Of a stretch of 64,000 bases of DNA, positions 47,801 to 52,750 are shown one piece after another. Below the pieces are notes generated by a model. It was not told where the DNA came from. It made no database searches and saw only the letters and a list, made by a program, of their open reading frames with translations. The position numbers and the translations under genes were made by a program. The DNA is from Paragonimus westermani (lineage: Eukaryota > Platyhelminthes > Trematoda > Plagiorchiida > Troglotrematidae). Numbering within the stretch: position 1 is the first letter of the stretch; every line of letters begins with the position of its first letter. The stretch covers positions 130,296 to 194,295 of the forward strand of contig QNGE01001031.1 of assembly GCA_008508345.1 (NCBI GenBank). Reading direction: 5' to 3'.

Positions 47801-50474
47801 ATCGAGAGCTCGTACAACTTCAAAGTAAACAGACTAAATTTCCTTAGGCAGCCAAACCCCATCTTTAAAAGACAATGCGGAAGAAGACATCACGGGAAAG
47901 TGGTAGCAAGTTGTGTCGCACACAACAATGCGCACAGTTCATCTAGCAGGGTGGTCTGAACGCACCGCCTCTTTATGAGATCAACACAAGCTCTAGAGCG
48001 CTTCAGAGAAAGAATGGGAATCCGCGGCGGAAACACTTCAGAGCGATCAACCGATACAGTTTGGTTAACCAAACAAATGTGACTAACCACTGATAAGCGT
48101 TCTCAGTGGTTCGCCGGGGATCCATTAGGATGTACCGTTACAGCATACGAGACATAAGACAGCGTAACAAGTGAAATCAAATTCACGATAACGAGACCCA
48201 CCTCACGTTCAAAACCAGCGACAGCAAGCAGCCGTTTTCTAATGAATTCTAGAGCACCGGACTCAATGGCCAAATTAGCATGAGCCTCATCATCTTCGTC
48301 CATTCCATATTCATCACTCGTTGCATCTCGCACGTTCTCCTCTGTACGTAGATTCGGGCTAGCCGTTGGTGAACGGGTCGATCGACCACGACTGTGTCGC
48401 GAAAGTTCGGAGCGAAGGTTAATCGAACGCCGCAGGCACAGGGACCACGACAGCCGCAACAATCCCAAAACAGCACTGTGATCAGATGTATCCTCAGCTG
48501 AGGACTTTCCTAATCGGTCTTTTTGCCTGTCCAACAACTGACTGACACCGGAACCAAACTGACAGTCGGCAAACAGTGGGTGTGCCAAATCTGTGTCCAG
48601 TAGCAAAAACCGAGGAAACAAAACGAATCTGTCCATAGAAACTGTAGGTGAAAAAGGATAGTGGAAAATGCACCCAGAAAAAATGGACTTTGGGAACTCA
48701 CCAATGCTGGTCAGATCAGTGGGCTGTTCAGGGGGACTAGACAGCACGGTGAACGGCTCCAAAGTATACAACAGAGCCATGAGCACATGCACCTGTGCAT
48801 GAGGAAAATCGACAGAAAGGCGTTCGCATGGTGGGCCAAACTGTTCCGTCTCGGCCGCAGTTGGCTGTGGTGAATCCGCCCTCGGCTGCAACAGATAATC
48901 TAGCACTAACCTGAACTCGTCTAGCGTGAAAGCTGACTGGCAGGCCCAGAGCAAGAGACATTCGGATAGTCCGTTTTGTATTCCACTCAACAAATTGTAC
49001 ACGTCGTACCGATGTTTGGAAGAGCCCAGAGCTTGTGCCTTCTCTAACTGAGAAAATTTCCTTAGAATGTCAAACTTCTTCAGCGACCCTGGAAGTGGAG
49101 AACATCAGTACGATGAGCATAGTAAACGAATGTAAGTTTAACGACGTTTAAAACAGATGCTGTTTCCATAAACAGGATACCTAAAAATCGGTAAATGTAC
49201 CCCAAGTGAGACATTCAATCCTGAAAGTCCCTAGTACCTCATCAGAAAGAACGGTTCGCTTAAGCCACTGATGATCTCGGCCAAGCTGGTGGGGCCCCCG
49301 TAATTTACTGAATTTACTGAGATTCATGTACACCTGAAGGACCGAGAAAACCGTTTCAGACAATTGGAACAAACAACGTGCCAAGGAAGTGTTGGTAGGC
49401 GCTGGTGGGATCCCCTAATACCGATTGTGAACTCGTCATAGTTAGCACAATCACTACTGATCCGTGATTACAGACCACTGCGTACAAAGGTTTGTTCTAC
49501 AGAACTCGGTTGTTCACACACGCCTGAAGTATGCCAACCCAATATTTGTCATTTCGTAGTCTGCTAGCACGTCCCGCACGGAGCAGTAAGCAGCAGATTG
49601 ACGACCGGTGCATGTCCGGAGCTCAGAGTGGGACCCTAGAGTCCAAAGGACAACGGCTACCTTCAAGTGGCGAGGTCGTTAGGCAGGGTCAAAATACATA
49701 ATAAATCACGCCTCTACCGTAAGTCAGCATATTATACAAACATCTGACTCGTTAACTTCCTAATAATTTCGTATCTCCTCTACTGTCCTTTTATCCTCTA
49801 CATCACTCTTCTTGTTGTAGCATTGAGGCTGATTATCATTCAACTAGTGGTGTCAAATCACACCGATGTATGAAAGTCTATTCATCCGGCAAGTCGGCAA
49901 ACGGTTCAAAGGCAACGTGCCCTTGGCCTTAAACTGATCACTGTAAGCTCCAAAACAACGTTAATTCAAGGTAGTGTGGTAATAAGCAGGAGACGAGAAA
50001 ATATGTGAACGCATCATCCAATGATTAAACACGGATTCCTACCTAAGATATTGTGTAACAACCCGTTTTTCCAAAGGTCACCGGTGAAACGTTCAGCTAT
50101 TCGAACCGCTTCCGACGACAGTGACGGAGACCAGGTTCGACCATCACGAGCCTGAATCAGAGTGCGCAGACAATCGACGATCGCTTGTTGGGCATCGTAG
50201 AAAAGTAGCACAGCTAGCAACCCACGGGAAGAATCAGTTTGAGTTGGGATTTGACTTTCAGCTAAAAGGAGATTAAACCACAGATTTCGAAGCAGCACTT
50301 ACCAGTTAACAGCAGCTCAACGATAATCAATTCGTCCGTATTAAACAGGTCACTTAAAATCAACACCTCTTGAACAAAGTCTTCAGTGAGTAAAATACGT
50401 TGGGGAATGCCTGGAAGATTAATGGATTCGGTCAGTGCTTTCTTAACAGCCTCCCTGTTCTCTTGCGATTTGGG
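2074..50474 (-). CDS. NUP205: NUP205 nucleoporin gene, partial multi-exon model
   Basis: The gene encodes a large alpha-helical scaffold protein of the nuclear pore inner ring (NUP192/NUP205 family), which in other animals binds NUP93 and holds the pore together. Seventeen exons on the minus strand translate, in order, to segments that align with vertebrate NUP205. Diagnostic blocks are ILSDLF (50.3 kb), GLLAVLLFYD and LIQARDG (50.1 kb), SSKHRYDVY and LLLWACQS (49.0 kb), LITDLLVYMP and LALEYWWP (44.2 kb), FIPYLRMLHGL (39.2 kb), SWDHFF (36.2 kb), GLLTCSIPLVLKA (35.7 kb), EEYPITRAF (33.4 kb), PRTCLHAI (10.9 kb) and EAWRQLVEI (2.5 kb). Junctions are GT-AG and mostly phase-consistent. Missing parts are the N-terminal ~65-100 residues, two internal segments, and everything after about human residue 1450, presumably left of the window. 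Recognition rests on family knowledge; exon edges are inferred from reading frame and splice signals. Confidence 0.9.
2836..3904. other. NUP205 intron, no gene seen
   Basis: Intronic sequence before the Penelope-like fragment. The stretch just upstream of 3905 may be decayed 5' sequence of that element, but no motif is readable. Confidence 0.45.
3905..4483 (+). mobile_element. Penelope-like element, decayed reverse transcriptase fragment
   Basis: Reading across frames gives LFLLCTSKVSFSF, a stop, VYRQIDGVTMGSPLGPVLDN, a frameshift, FYRR-like LYRRYVDDILVM, then GGLPFLGISI, and AYKRRLVRILFDLARQPYTS with DTLDDELRQVEQT. The order (QIDGV-MGSPLGP, YVDD, FLxxxI, YKRxLVRTL, LxEELxxVE) is that of Penelope-like RTs, not LINE or LTR RTs. 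At least one stop and two frameshifts make it inactive. The GIY-YIG endonuclease domain expected downstream is not visible. It sits in a NUP205 intron, antisense to the gene. Confidence 0.82.
4520..4593. repeat. Inverted repeat (34-bp arms, 6-nt spacer)
   Basis: Positions 4520-4553 pair with 4560-4593, with about 29 of 34 positions complementary. The core reads CCAACCAACTGTGCCAT on one arm. It lies just 3' of the Penelope-like RT fragment. It could be a terminal hairpin of that element or an unrelated small palindromic element. Confidence 0.6.
4594..5269. other. NUP205 intron, no gene seen
   Basis: Intronic sequence between the palindrome and the 5.3 kb exon. No recognisable coding or repeat structure. 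Confidence 0.45.
5270..5376 (-). CDS. NUP205: NUP205 exon (short)
   Basis: It encodes SPTLNSFLSRLKLYESLCGP, then DSFELHSFDASIVDE. This aligns with vertebrate KVRRKILNILDSIDFSQEIPEPLQLDFFDRAQIEQV. The acceptor is TATGCAG and the donor GAG/GTGCTT in phase 0, which joins directly to VVSPLLVSD at 2835. Confidence 0.8.
5709..5840 (-). CDS. NUP205: Probable NUP205 exon (weak match)
   Basis: After the acceptor AATTTTCAG the frame reads RLATDNLLHVEVSRFVRLLF. Its spacing resembles vertebrate ELRVTSLNRQRSHTQRLLHLLL. It lies in the right place, between the 10.6-10.9 kb and 5.3 kb exons. The donor near 5709 (CG/GTATTT) is a guess and phases do not close perfectly with the exon at 5376, so this is tentative. 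Confidence 0.4.
5841..7689. other. NUP205 intron with one unassigned open frame
   Basis: Holds a 112-codon plus-strand open frame at 6604-6942 starting MPNTGGNTVRGIVL. It has no motif I know. Nothing else is recognised. Confidence 0.4.
7690..8210 (+). mobile_element. RTE LINE fragment (linker and start of RT)
   Basis: Decayed translation across frames gives RLFKFICTVGVRL, INSVGLL, then SATALRVSRNDEAAGLDGL and APAFFKA, and FKKGVLDGRENHRR. It aligns with copy C (KLFKLIRATG, VNWPPAST, LAALKHNKAASSDDL, FKKGIRGSCENHRR), the fingers region of an RTE-clade reverse transcriptase. It has several stops and frameshifts and is truncated at both ends. Confidence 0.75.
8211..10604. other. NUP205 intron, no gene seen
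   Basis: No convincing exon, RNA gene or mobile-element motif. A partial tRNA A-box-like string lies near 10455 without a matching B box. Confidence 0.4.
10605..10938 (-). CDS. NUP205: NUP205 exon
   Basis: It begins DAGIGDQPRTCLHAIIDLID, a very close match to vertebrate DPGVLGCPRTCLHAILNILE. It then has WQLVYRLAASPLTSEPVLRF and FLRGNHDLLAKHLQFG, matching CYQVIYQLCACSDTSGPTMRYLR...FLFSQLQ. The acceptor is TATTTCAG. The donor is CG/GTAGGT, or possibly GTAG/GTTCTG 4 nt later. Confidence 0.92.
10939..12649. other. NUP205 intron, unassigned
   Basis: Contains open frames of 60-85 codons on both strands (for example 10996-11253 plus and 12317-12532 minus) with no recognisable motif. Confidence 0.4.
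12650..13090 (-). mobile_element. RTE LINE 3' end (5'-truncated copy)
   Basis: About 440 bp closely resembles 15635-16080, the 3' end of RTE copy A. In the minus orientation it encodes the decayed C-terminal tail of the RT protein (SWDPRDSQSWWPKTL), followed by a shared 3' UTR. It ends at a GATGATGATG-like tail, seen on the plus strand as CATCATCATC near 12658. Such simple-repeat tails are typical of RTE insertions made by target-primed reverse transcription. Confidence 0.8.
13091..14167. other. NUP205 intron, no gene seen
   Basis: No supported feature. A 61-codon plus-strand frame at 13081-13266 has no recognisable motif. Confidence 0.4.
14168..14356 (-). CDS. NUP205: NUP205 exon
   Basis: Sixty-three codons in phase 0 include GVHLLHILLASLDFPAPNL and SHWLLGFRID, ending TVKQTTLQ. 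The vertebrate counterpart is RIHILNLLITSLECNPPNLALYLLGFELK...TTNLQ. The acceptor is AAATTCAG and the donor CAG/GTAGGC. It joins in frame to the exon at 10938. Confidence 0.9.
14357..15634. other. NUP205 intron, no gene seen
   Basis: Only short shadow frames occur. Nothing matches NUP205 or mobile elements. Confidence 0.4.
18902..19143. repeat. Long inverted repeat (115-bp arms, 12-nt spacer)
   Basis: Arm 18902-19016 and arm 19029-19143 are reverse complements at 107 of 115 positions; seven of the eight differences are transitions. The spacer is 19017-19028. The right arm matches the 5' region of RTE copy C in normal order, so the left arm is an extra inverted copy of it. This would extrude as a long hairpin. 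Confidence 0.95.
19147..19395 (+). other. Antisense open frame in RTE 5' region (copy A)
   Basis: Eighty-two codons beginning MRIHNCVWVEILPGHPDLNR run antisense to RTE copy A. The same frame of the same length exists in copy C (52502-52750) with conserved residues such as FGKRCQSSSNPQ and SDLYLLAC. It may be chance openness of a conserved non-coding 5' region, or a small protein. No known domain is recognised. Confidence 0.45.
19491..19895. other. NUP205 intron, no gene seen
   Basis: Short intronic stretch between RTE copy A and the 19.9-20.3 kb exon. Nothing recognised. Confidence 0.4.
19896..20340 (-). CDS. NUP205: NUP205 exon, 3' boundary uncertain
   Basis: The exon opens after a strong pyrimidine tract and CAG with DTQRHLMTTFSSLIKWPISP, which resembles vertebrate HDQSISQKLMAGFVECLD. 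It continues through a long, poorly conserved stretch rich in S, T and P. The chosen end (G/GTAATT) leaves phase 1, but the next exon at 14356 needs phase 0, so the true donor is probably somewhat upstream. About 65 residues before DTQRHL, including the vertebrate NIARYLYHGNTNPELAFE block, were not found. Confidence 0.62.
20623..20702 (+). other. tRNA-like sequence (tRNA pseudogene or SINE head)
   Basis: A 7-bp acceptor stem (GGTTTCG with CGAAGCC, one G-U pair) encloses an A-box-like D arm and a perfect T arm, GCTGG-TTCGAGT-CCAGC, with the B box GGTTCGAGTCC. A TTTT run at 20706-20709 could terminate RNA polymerase III. The anticodon arm does not fold canonically (stem shifted by one, no T at position 33), and the region before the T arm is about 8 nt too long. 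A functional tRNA is therefore unlikely. Confidence 0.55.
20710..23409. other. NUP205 intron, should hold a missing exon
   Basis: An exon coding the vertebrate-equivalent segment around NIARYLYHGNTNPELAFE is expected here, but I could not find it by eye. No other gene or mobile-element motif is recognised. Confidence 0.35.
23410..23640 (-). mobile_element. RTE-like LINE C-terminal scrap
   Basis: The minus strand reads MLRRIRWLGHASCLPPHRPP, then HLAMSTLSGCDR, a stop, and KTAPWATHDLEKMYEEVD. The RRxRWLGHxxRMPxHR pattern is the typical tail of RTE-type RT proteins. Only this scrap is visible. It falls in a NUP205 intron. Confidence 0.6.
24045..24165 (-). CDS. NUP205: NUP205 exon (short)
   Basis: The 40 codons read YCSLSEELPDHSGCALGILG, then LLLGRIKPHSDMLAVLTAER. 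They fit the vertebrate segment AVQHCLALLNLTLQKENLFMDLLRES. The acceptor is CATTTCAG and the donor CGG/GTGAGC. The first codon needs two bases from the previous exon, but the exon at 32657 ends in phase 0. A short exon between them is therefore missing from this model. Confidence 0.68.
24166..24784. other. NUP205 intron, no gene seen
   Basis: Sequence between the 24.1 kb exon and RTE copy B. No supported feature. Confidence 0.4.
24785..27420 (-). mobile_element. RTE-clade LINE, copy B (different subfamily), decayed
   Basis: Minus-strand pieces in order: SIPVNSRLFTVRLNIPLKVC and FTISAYTLSTSC (27.37-27.14 kb, endonuclease start); RTGNTERLLQLCASRDLYIS, CVTWRHP, QIEVTYRW and SDFAVVHAYF (27.12-26.85 kb); LNRELVASLRQDREHYLVEQ (26.5 kb linker); TEVVPRG, a stop, CLSTVIPVF (26.1 kb); IDHIFTLRWILAHQHF and FDSVGPR (25.57-25.38 kb); GVCPGCPISFLFNFVTDDIL and DLKYADNTVLLSP (25.3 kb); YSLRWLGHLMQAERSPYRAL (24.9 kb). 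The RT active site reads YADN rather than YADD. About 45 expected residues are missing around the LTR-like insertion at 25.6-26.06 kb. Confidence 0.85.
25599..26060 (-). mobile_element. Probable solo LTR inserted in RTE copy B
   Basis: This block interrupts the RT between VIPVF and QYIDHIF. In the minus orientation it contains a TATA-like CCTATAAATACGG and then, about 45 nt later, a poly(A) signal CAAATAAAGC. It ends GGGGTCATAACA, which is LTR-like architecture with a CA 3' end. The 5' boundary, which should begin TG, is unclear; a TG lies near 26051. No exact target-site duplication was found, so the call is probable only. Confidence 0.5.
27421..28541. other. NUP205 intron with unassigned minus-strand open frame
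   Basis: A 147-codon minus-strand frame at 27902-28345 contains a hydrophobic stretch (FYIALLIAQECLSSGTILCA, then IVFIVVALL) and a hydrophilic C-terminal half. No family is recognised. It lies immediately downstream of the gypsy remnant in that element's orientation, so it may be element-derived. Confidence 0.35.
28542..30390 (-). mobile_element. Ty3/gypsy LTR retrotransposon pol remnant
   Basis: Minus-strand pieces: DILKSNGVEINLEKK-like sequence (30.2 kb) followed by SAPEDVKQVSLLNDMISYLS and QFLPNLPDMMHPIR (30.12-29.91 kb), the RT thumb and RNase H junction of Ty3/gypsy pol; CRAKELFYWSQMLSSMMDYV and HSCNACRTV (29.57 kb, integrase zinc-binding region); FADIFVLNGKQYLFTVDHFS and DFCELEWL (29.43 kb, integrase core); and VNRRNRVHLRKR (28.77 kb, integrase C-terminal tail). 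Numerous stops and frameshifts are present. No LTRs or gag were recognised. The tail sequence occurs again at 30.3-30.4 kb, so the element is rearranged. Confidence 0.85.
30391..32128. other. NUP205 intron, unassigned open frames
   Basis: Holds a 120-codon plus-strand frame (30491-30853, starting MLNTTNHSRRMNPM, very hydrophilic) and a 150-codon minus-strand frame (31144-31596). Neither shows a recognisable domain. Confidence 0.35.
32129..32217 (+). repeat. Two-copy tandem repeat, 48-bp period
   Basis: Units 32129-32169 and 32177-32217 are 41 bp each and differ at three positions. Both contain GTGACGGCTGACGAAATCG. They encode SSVTADEIVHQ-like repeats in one plus frame, but no gene is evident. 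Confidence 0.85.
32218..32656. other. NUP205 intron, no gene seen
   Basis: Intron sequence left of the 32.7 kb exon. The weaker alternative donor for that exon lies near 32638. No other feature. Confidence 0.4.
32657..33054 (-). CDS. NUP205: NUP205 exon
   Basis: It starts WDIAASCLVLFDGLVGQFIR (vertebrate WEVAEVVLEVFYKLLRDYEP) and ends with GWPQIDPGFMLITQLLSDSS and FRA, matching PPGFSLMYHLLNESPMLELA. An 84-nt intron lies before it. The donor is taken as GCT/GTGAGT; a weaker donor 19 nt further on, after SFLG, is also possible and would extend the match to LSLLEEG. Confidence 0.9.
33139..33408 (-). CDS. NUP205: NUP205 exon
   Basis: It encodes TEMDEVEPRAEEYPITRAFL, a near-copy of the vertebrate VELNEIESRCEEYPLTRAF block. 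It then runs through a divergent loop to VSFLTNTVFLKHTMRVYRDH, equivalent to LQFLRDSVFLRFRTRAYR. The acceptor is ATTTCAG and the donor CGT/GTAAGT, in phase 0. Confidence 0.94.
33409..35614. other. NUP205 intron, no gene seen
   Basis: About 2.2 kb with short open frames on both strands and no recognisable protein or repeat. Confidence 0.4.
35615..35797 (-). CDS. NUP205: NUP205 exon
   Basis: The translation DPVARSLFASNTNWQTVP, then TCLGLLTCSIPLVLKADLIH and SIAASIWRHVITSD, matches vertebrate CEHPQWTPVVVILGLLQCSIPPVLKAELL...EIAASLWQSL. A 123-nt intron separates it from the preceding exon. The donor is GAT/GTAAGT, in phase 0. Confidence 0.94.
35921..36222 (-). CDS. NUP205: NUP205 exon
   Basis: It begins GRTASLASWDHFFASFRQYL (vertebrate PVSWEHFFHSLMLYHEHL) and ends EEQAGLQVVLRLVARIARM (vertebrate EQDGLIAFLQLTSTIITWSENAR). 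A serine-, threonine- and glycine-rich linker sits between the two conserved parts. The acceptor is GCTTTCAG and the donor ATG/GTGAGA. Confidence 0.92.
36223..37299. other. NUP205 intron, no gene seen
   Basis: A 140-codon minus-strand frame (36296-36718) has no known motif. Nothing else is supported. Confidence 0.4.
37300..37930 (-). mobile_element. RTE LINE 3' end (5'-truncated copy)
   Basis: In minus orientation it reads HRTLFAYVAADWPKVRNGQI, TIWHTEML, then DWGLCNSLSRWLETFGETAA and NRARW. These match the C-terminal tail of copy A (RPLFANAAAGWRMVRGGQMLTW, SRWLKTLGERAANRAQW). The 3' UTR homologous to 12.65-13.09 and 15.63-16.08 kb follows. Stops interrupt the frame. It is the third copy of this 3' module in NUP205 introns. 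Confidence 0.8.
37931..39171. other. NUP205 intron, no gene seen
   Basis: No supported feature apart from short open frames. Confidence 0.4.
39172..39325 (-). CDS. NUP205: NUP205 exon
   Basis: It encodes ASLFRFVRSVGDMVSTSN followed by LFIPYLRMLHGL and CFSLLKANANNP. The vertebrate equivalent is SKFVRQMGDLLPPTIYIPYLKMLQGL...CFSLLKVNG. The acceptor ACCAG and donor CCAG/GTACGT give a clean phase-0 entry and a phase-1 exit into the exon at 36222. Confidence 0.93.
39326..42299. other. NUP205 intron, simple repeats only
   Basis: Contains a short (CG)n run near 39609-39621 and an 11-nt C run at 41157-41167. A minus-strand frame at 41977-42201 has a faint resemblance to a LINE linker (SYLRKACSSHIWFIDLLKTS), not enough for a call. 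Confidence 0.4.
42300..42890 (-). mobile_element. RTE LINE scrap (endonuclease end and linker)
   Basis: The minus strand reads GMFGSSA, a stop, RIGSVEELLQFCASHGLHMS and RRAFQH (42.85-42.75 kb). This corresponds to the RTE endonuclease segment AQRTGNTERLLQLCASRDLYIS in copy B. It then reads LAGKFDVVGRKLGDKAVWNA (42.55 kb), which resembles the linker after the endonuclease. The fragment is truncated and decayed. Confidence 0.6.
42891..43977. other. NUP205 intron, unassigned open frame
   Basis: A 95-codon minus-strand frame at 43241-43528 (YSRLFLLYMLQNGFPVMIEP) has no recognised family. Nothing else is supported. Confidence 0.35.
43978..44367 (-). CDS. NUP205: NUP205 exon
   Basis: The translation is PLWVCRLHGLITDLLVYMPA, then the segment containing FANFLLLIAELYNQPGSKL and ARLALEYWWPAGELAG. 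It matches vertebrate RRVHNLITDFLALMP...LLIGELY...LALEYWCPTE very well. The acceptor is ATTCAG and the donor CAG/GTTAGC, leaving phase 0. Confidence 0.93.
44368..46001. other. NUP205 intron, no gene seen
   Basis: Open frames at 45112-45459 and 45432-45698 (plus) are hydrophilic with no known domain. Confidence 0.4.
46002..46187 (-). pseudogene. Cysteine-rich open frame, possible sushi/CCP-like exon
   Basis: The minus-strand frame ends CEVKLGDDKKSYQCDANGNF, then RDQPPCINKC and a short hydrophilic tail. The spacing (xCxxxG.F....PxCxxxC) recalls the second half of a complement-control (sushi) domain. It lies alone inside a large NUP205 intron without visible partner exons. It may be a stray exon, a pseudogene fragment or coincidence. 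Confidence 0.3.
46188..47029. other. NUP205 intron, no gene seen
   Basis: No supported feature. Confidence 0.4.
47030..47230 (-). mobile_element. RTE LINE 5'-region scrap
   Basis: On the plus strand, CCAGATCTAGACAGGAGAAC and the following ~190 bp resemble 19190-19400 (RTE copy A 5' region) and the reverse complement of 52490-52700 (copy C). The antisense open frame seen in those copies is broken here. It is a decayed fragment of the same family. Confidence 0.6.
47231..48201. other. NUP205 intron, no gene seen
   Basis: Sequence between the RTE scrap and the 48.2 kb exon. Nothing else recognised. Confidence 0.4.
48202..48641 (-). CDS. NUP205: NUP205 exon
   Basis: It starts VSMDRFVLFPRFLLLD, continues through GLLRLSWSLCLRRSINL (vertebrate TVRLAWALALRGISQL) and ends AIESGALEFIRKRLLAVAGFERE. 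A low-complexity insert rich in S, R, T, E and D lies near its middle (HSRGRSTRSPTASPN and an acidic GMDEDDEA stretch). It is separated from the previous exon by a 60-nt intron. The donor is GAG/GTGGGT, and the long intron that follows is about 3.8 kb. Confidence 0.92.
48702..49088 (-). CDS. NUP205: NUP205 exon
   Basis: This exon encodes GSLKKFDILRKFSQLEKAQ, then ALGSSKHRYDVYNLLSGIQ and ECLLLWACQSAFTLDE. It is one of the clearest matches to vertebrate NUP205 (GLGSEKHRKEV...SLFAWACQSPL). The acceptor CTTCCAG opens it and a G/GTGAGT donor closes it. A proline- and glutamate-containing loop (PRADSPQPTAAETEQ) looks lineage-specific. Confidence 0.93.
49089..50042. other. NUP205 intron, no gene seen
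   Basis: About 950 bp with no readable element motif. Confidence 0.45.
50043..50261 (-). CDS. NUP205: NUP205 exon
   Basis: The translation runs from AESQIPTQTDSSRGLLAVLL to GLLHNIL. It carries FYDAQQAIVDCLRTLIQARD, equivalent to the vertebrate VAVLLYYDG...SLRALIQSRRGKTW block. The intron before it is only 41 nt (50262-50302, GTAAGT...TTTTAG). The exon ends at a G/GTAGGA donor in phase 1, which joins cleanly to the exon beginning at 49088. Confidence 0.9.
50303..50474 (-). CDS. NUP205: NUP205 exon (near N-terminus)
   Basis: This exon translates to a segment that starts at PKSQENREAVKKAL, contains LTEDFVQEVLILSDLF and ends in VELLLT. It matches the NUP205 N-terminal region that has an ILSDLF...ELAAVELLLAG pattern in vertebrates. 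The acceptor is TTTTGAAG and the donor is G/GTAAGT, leaving phase 1. It is the most upstream coding exon I can recognise; at least one earlier exon holding the start codon must exist to the right. Confidence 0.85.
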
Positions 50475-52373
50475 CTTCAAAATAAATAACAAACATGAAA
50501 CGGCGACTAACAAACCTGTGTTTGGAGAGGCGATAGCAAAAATTCTTTGTGGCGCTCAAGAGTGGACTCTAATTCCAAAATCCTGTTTTCTTTACCATTA
50601 CAAAACACATCCAAAACCAAGGCGCGGATTGCTTTAAATGATGACCACATATGTGAACCGAGTAAAACAGATTGTCACTTGAACGTACGAAACTAGGTCA
50701 GCTGCAAAAAAGAACAAAAAAACGTTTGATAAACCAAAAAACTTCAATTGACGGACGGTGGTTAAAATGCGAAGGAATTTCATGTAAGAATGTGCCGAGT
50801 AATGAGCTTTCGATATAATATTCGAAAAGATGGTGCAACAAACGTGCAAGTTTTCACGTGTTCGTTGCCAGAAATCGAACACAGACCAGAGATGACGTCT
50901 CACACTGGAGACACCTTCACCGACTTCAATAAGGCCTTGTACTGTGTGGTTAAAACCGCATGCTAAAAATGGGGAGTACAACATTCCAGATGGTGTTTAC
51001 CGTCGGATAACCTGAAGAGTAGAGCTGTTTAAGTTAAACTTGGTCCCATGCTCCTCCCTCTTGCACCTACCGCAGTCAGCGTGCTCCAAGAAACAGTTAC
51101 AGAAGCGCTAACGTTTTTATTTAAAGTAATTACCAGAAATAAACTCTAGTTATTCTGTTCCGTATGCGAACAGCCCGCAAACATGGGCGTCTTGTGATCT
51201 CAACATTCTACAGGATGCTCGATGCAGTCAGGTAGTGGTCAGTCAAGTGATGCCTTCCCGTGAACAACAAGATAGCGTGCAGGATTTTTAGCAGAGACTA
51301 AGACGACAGATTTGTTAAACACCAAACACAGCTGAATGTATTGCCAAGGCGAGTCTTAAAAAATCTGAGTATCGGTATCGACTAATCTGCGTTTCCTTTA
51401 TCGGCGTGGAATGTGTACTCAATGGTTCAACCCGGCCAAATTCGGCTTTCACTGGGCTAAAATCTTGTTAGCACCGCAAGTGATGGATAAAGTTGGTTGC
51501 GCCACAACTGTTCACGGGTAGAAGAAACATTGGATATCACATACGTTCTAACGATTACAATATACCAAATGGAGGGCGCATTTGACAAGCCAGACGACAA
51601 TCTAAAGAGGACTGTCCGAGATGATTTTAGGCGCAAATTCATTGCTAACAAAGAAGCTGGGTCGACAGAAGAGCCTGGCACACTGCCTAAGCTTGAGGAT
51701 CCTCGAGACACTTTTAACTAGAGTAATAAAGACAGCGTTTTAACTACTAATCCAAAACAGTTGGTCCGATAGGCAGCGTACTTCAGAACACGACTCAGAT
51801 GGTTGATTGCTCCCACCAAATCATCACCACGAACTCCTGGTGTTGTAGCCTAGTGTGCCAGCACGGAATCACTCACGCACACCAAATTATGTATCATGAC
51901 CCTCGAGCGGTTCAAAGTTACTAGCCCGAAGGACTTCATGTAGGCATCATCCAAGGGTGGTTGGATGTCAGTGAATACTCACAATTAAGCTAAAGCTATG
52001 GTTTGCATAGGTGGAAAAGATTATGGGGCTCACATAAACTTCACACAACTTCCTTGGAAAAGCACTATGACCGGGTCGATTGGACCAACGATTTGTTGGT
52101 TCACTGAATTCTTGTGGGGCGAAAAGTGAAATACTTGTGAAGAGGCCGTGCCTCATTTTGTTTCGGTATAGGTCAGCTTTTTAATAGTCTTCGGTCCCTC
52201 GGCAACTTTGGTTTCCGAGGGGACTCTGGGTGGCCACTCATCCTCGTTAGTCGCGTGAAGCGCTGAAAGGGTGGATGTGTTACAGGGGTGTGTGTTAATT
52301 ATGACAACCAACATTCGAGCACCGTGGCCGAGAGACACCATGTTATTGTGTAAATAGGTAATGTGGGTATAGG
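50475..52373. other. NUP205 upstream intron or 5' region, unassigned
   Basis: The exon(s) with the NUP205 start codon should lie here or further right. I could not identify one with confidence. Short open frames at 50634-50984 (minus) and 51497-51721 (plus) have no clear homologues. Confidence 0.35.
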
Positions 52374-52501
52374 TCAACAACCACCTCCGATGGGGTGGCC
52401 GTCACAGTGAGACTGGATCTTGACGTGGTGTGACGGCTTGCCCATCTCGATGACCTTTTGGGCTGAACTTGACGGTGTGTTGATTACACCAACATGGTTA
52501 C

Positions 52502-52750
52502 TCATACCACGCAGGCCAATAGGTAGAGGTCTGACAAACCACAGTCTCCTGGTCCTCCAGGTTGGGGGTTGGAAGGTGATTGGCATCTTTTCCCGAAAAA
52601 CGTTCCATTTCTGGTACGCCGCCACTCACCCACTGCTTTGCGCTGCAGGCTTTTAAAACAAAGGGTTTGGTCGACAACCCTAATCGTTCTGCTGTCTAGC
52701 TCCGGGCGTCTTGGCGGTATCTCAGCCCACAAACAACCATGAATCCTCAC
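52502..52750 (-). other. Antisense open frame in RTE 5' region (copy C)
   Basis: An 82-codon frame beginning MRIHGCLWAEIPPRRPELDS runs antisense to copy C. It is colinear with the frame at 19147-19395, sharing FGKRCQS, SNPQ and SDLYLLAC. Length and frame are preserved while the DNA has diverged. Function is unknown, and it may be non-coding. Confidence 0.45.

Noticed and set aside
48103..49002. Single 299-codon protein
   Set aside because: It is two NUP205 exons joined through a 60-nt in-frame intron, then run past the real donor at 48202.
50634..50984. Minus-strand frame with HLWSVFDFWQRTRENL as a possible NUP205 first exon
   Set aside because: It has a faint resemblance to the vertebrate LW...IW start region, but no splice donor joins it in phase to the exon at 50474, and the rest does not align.
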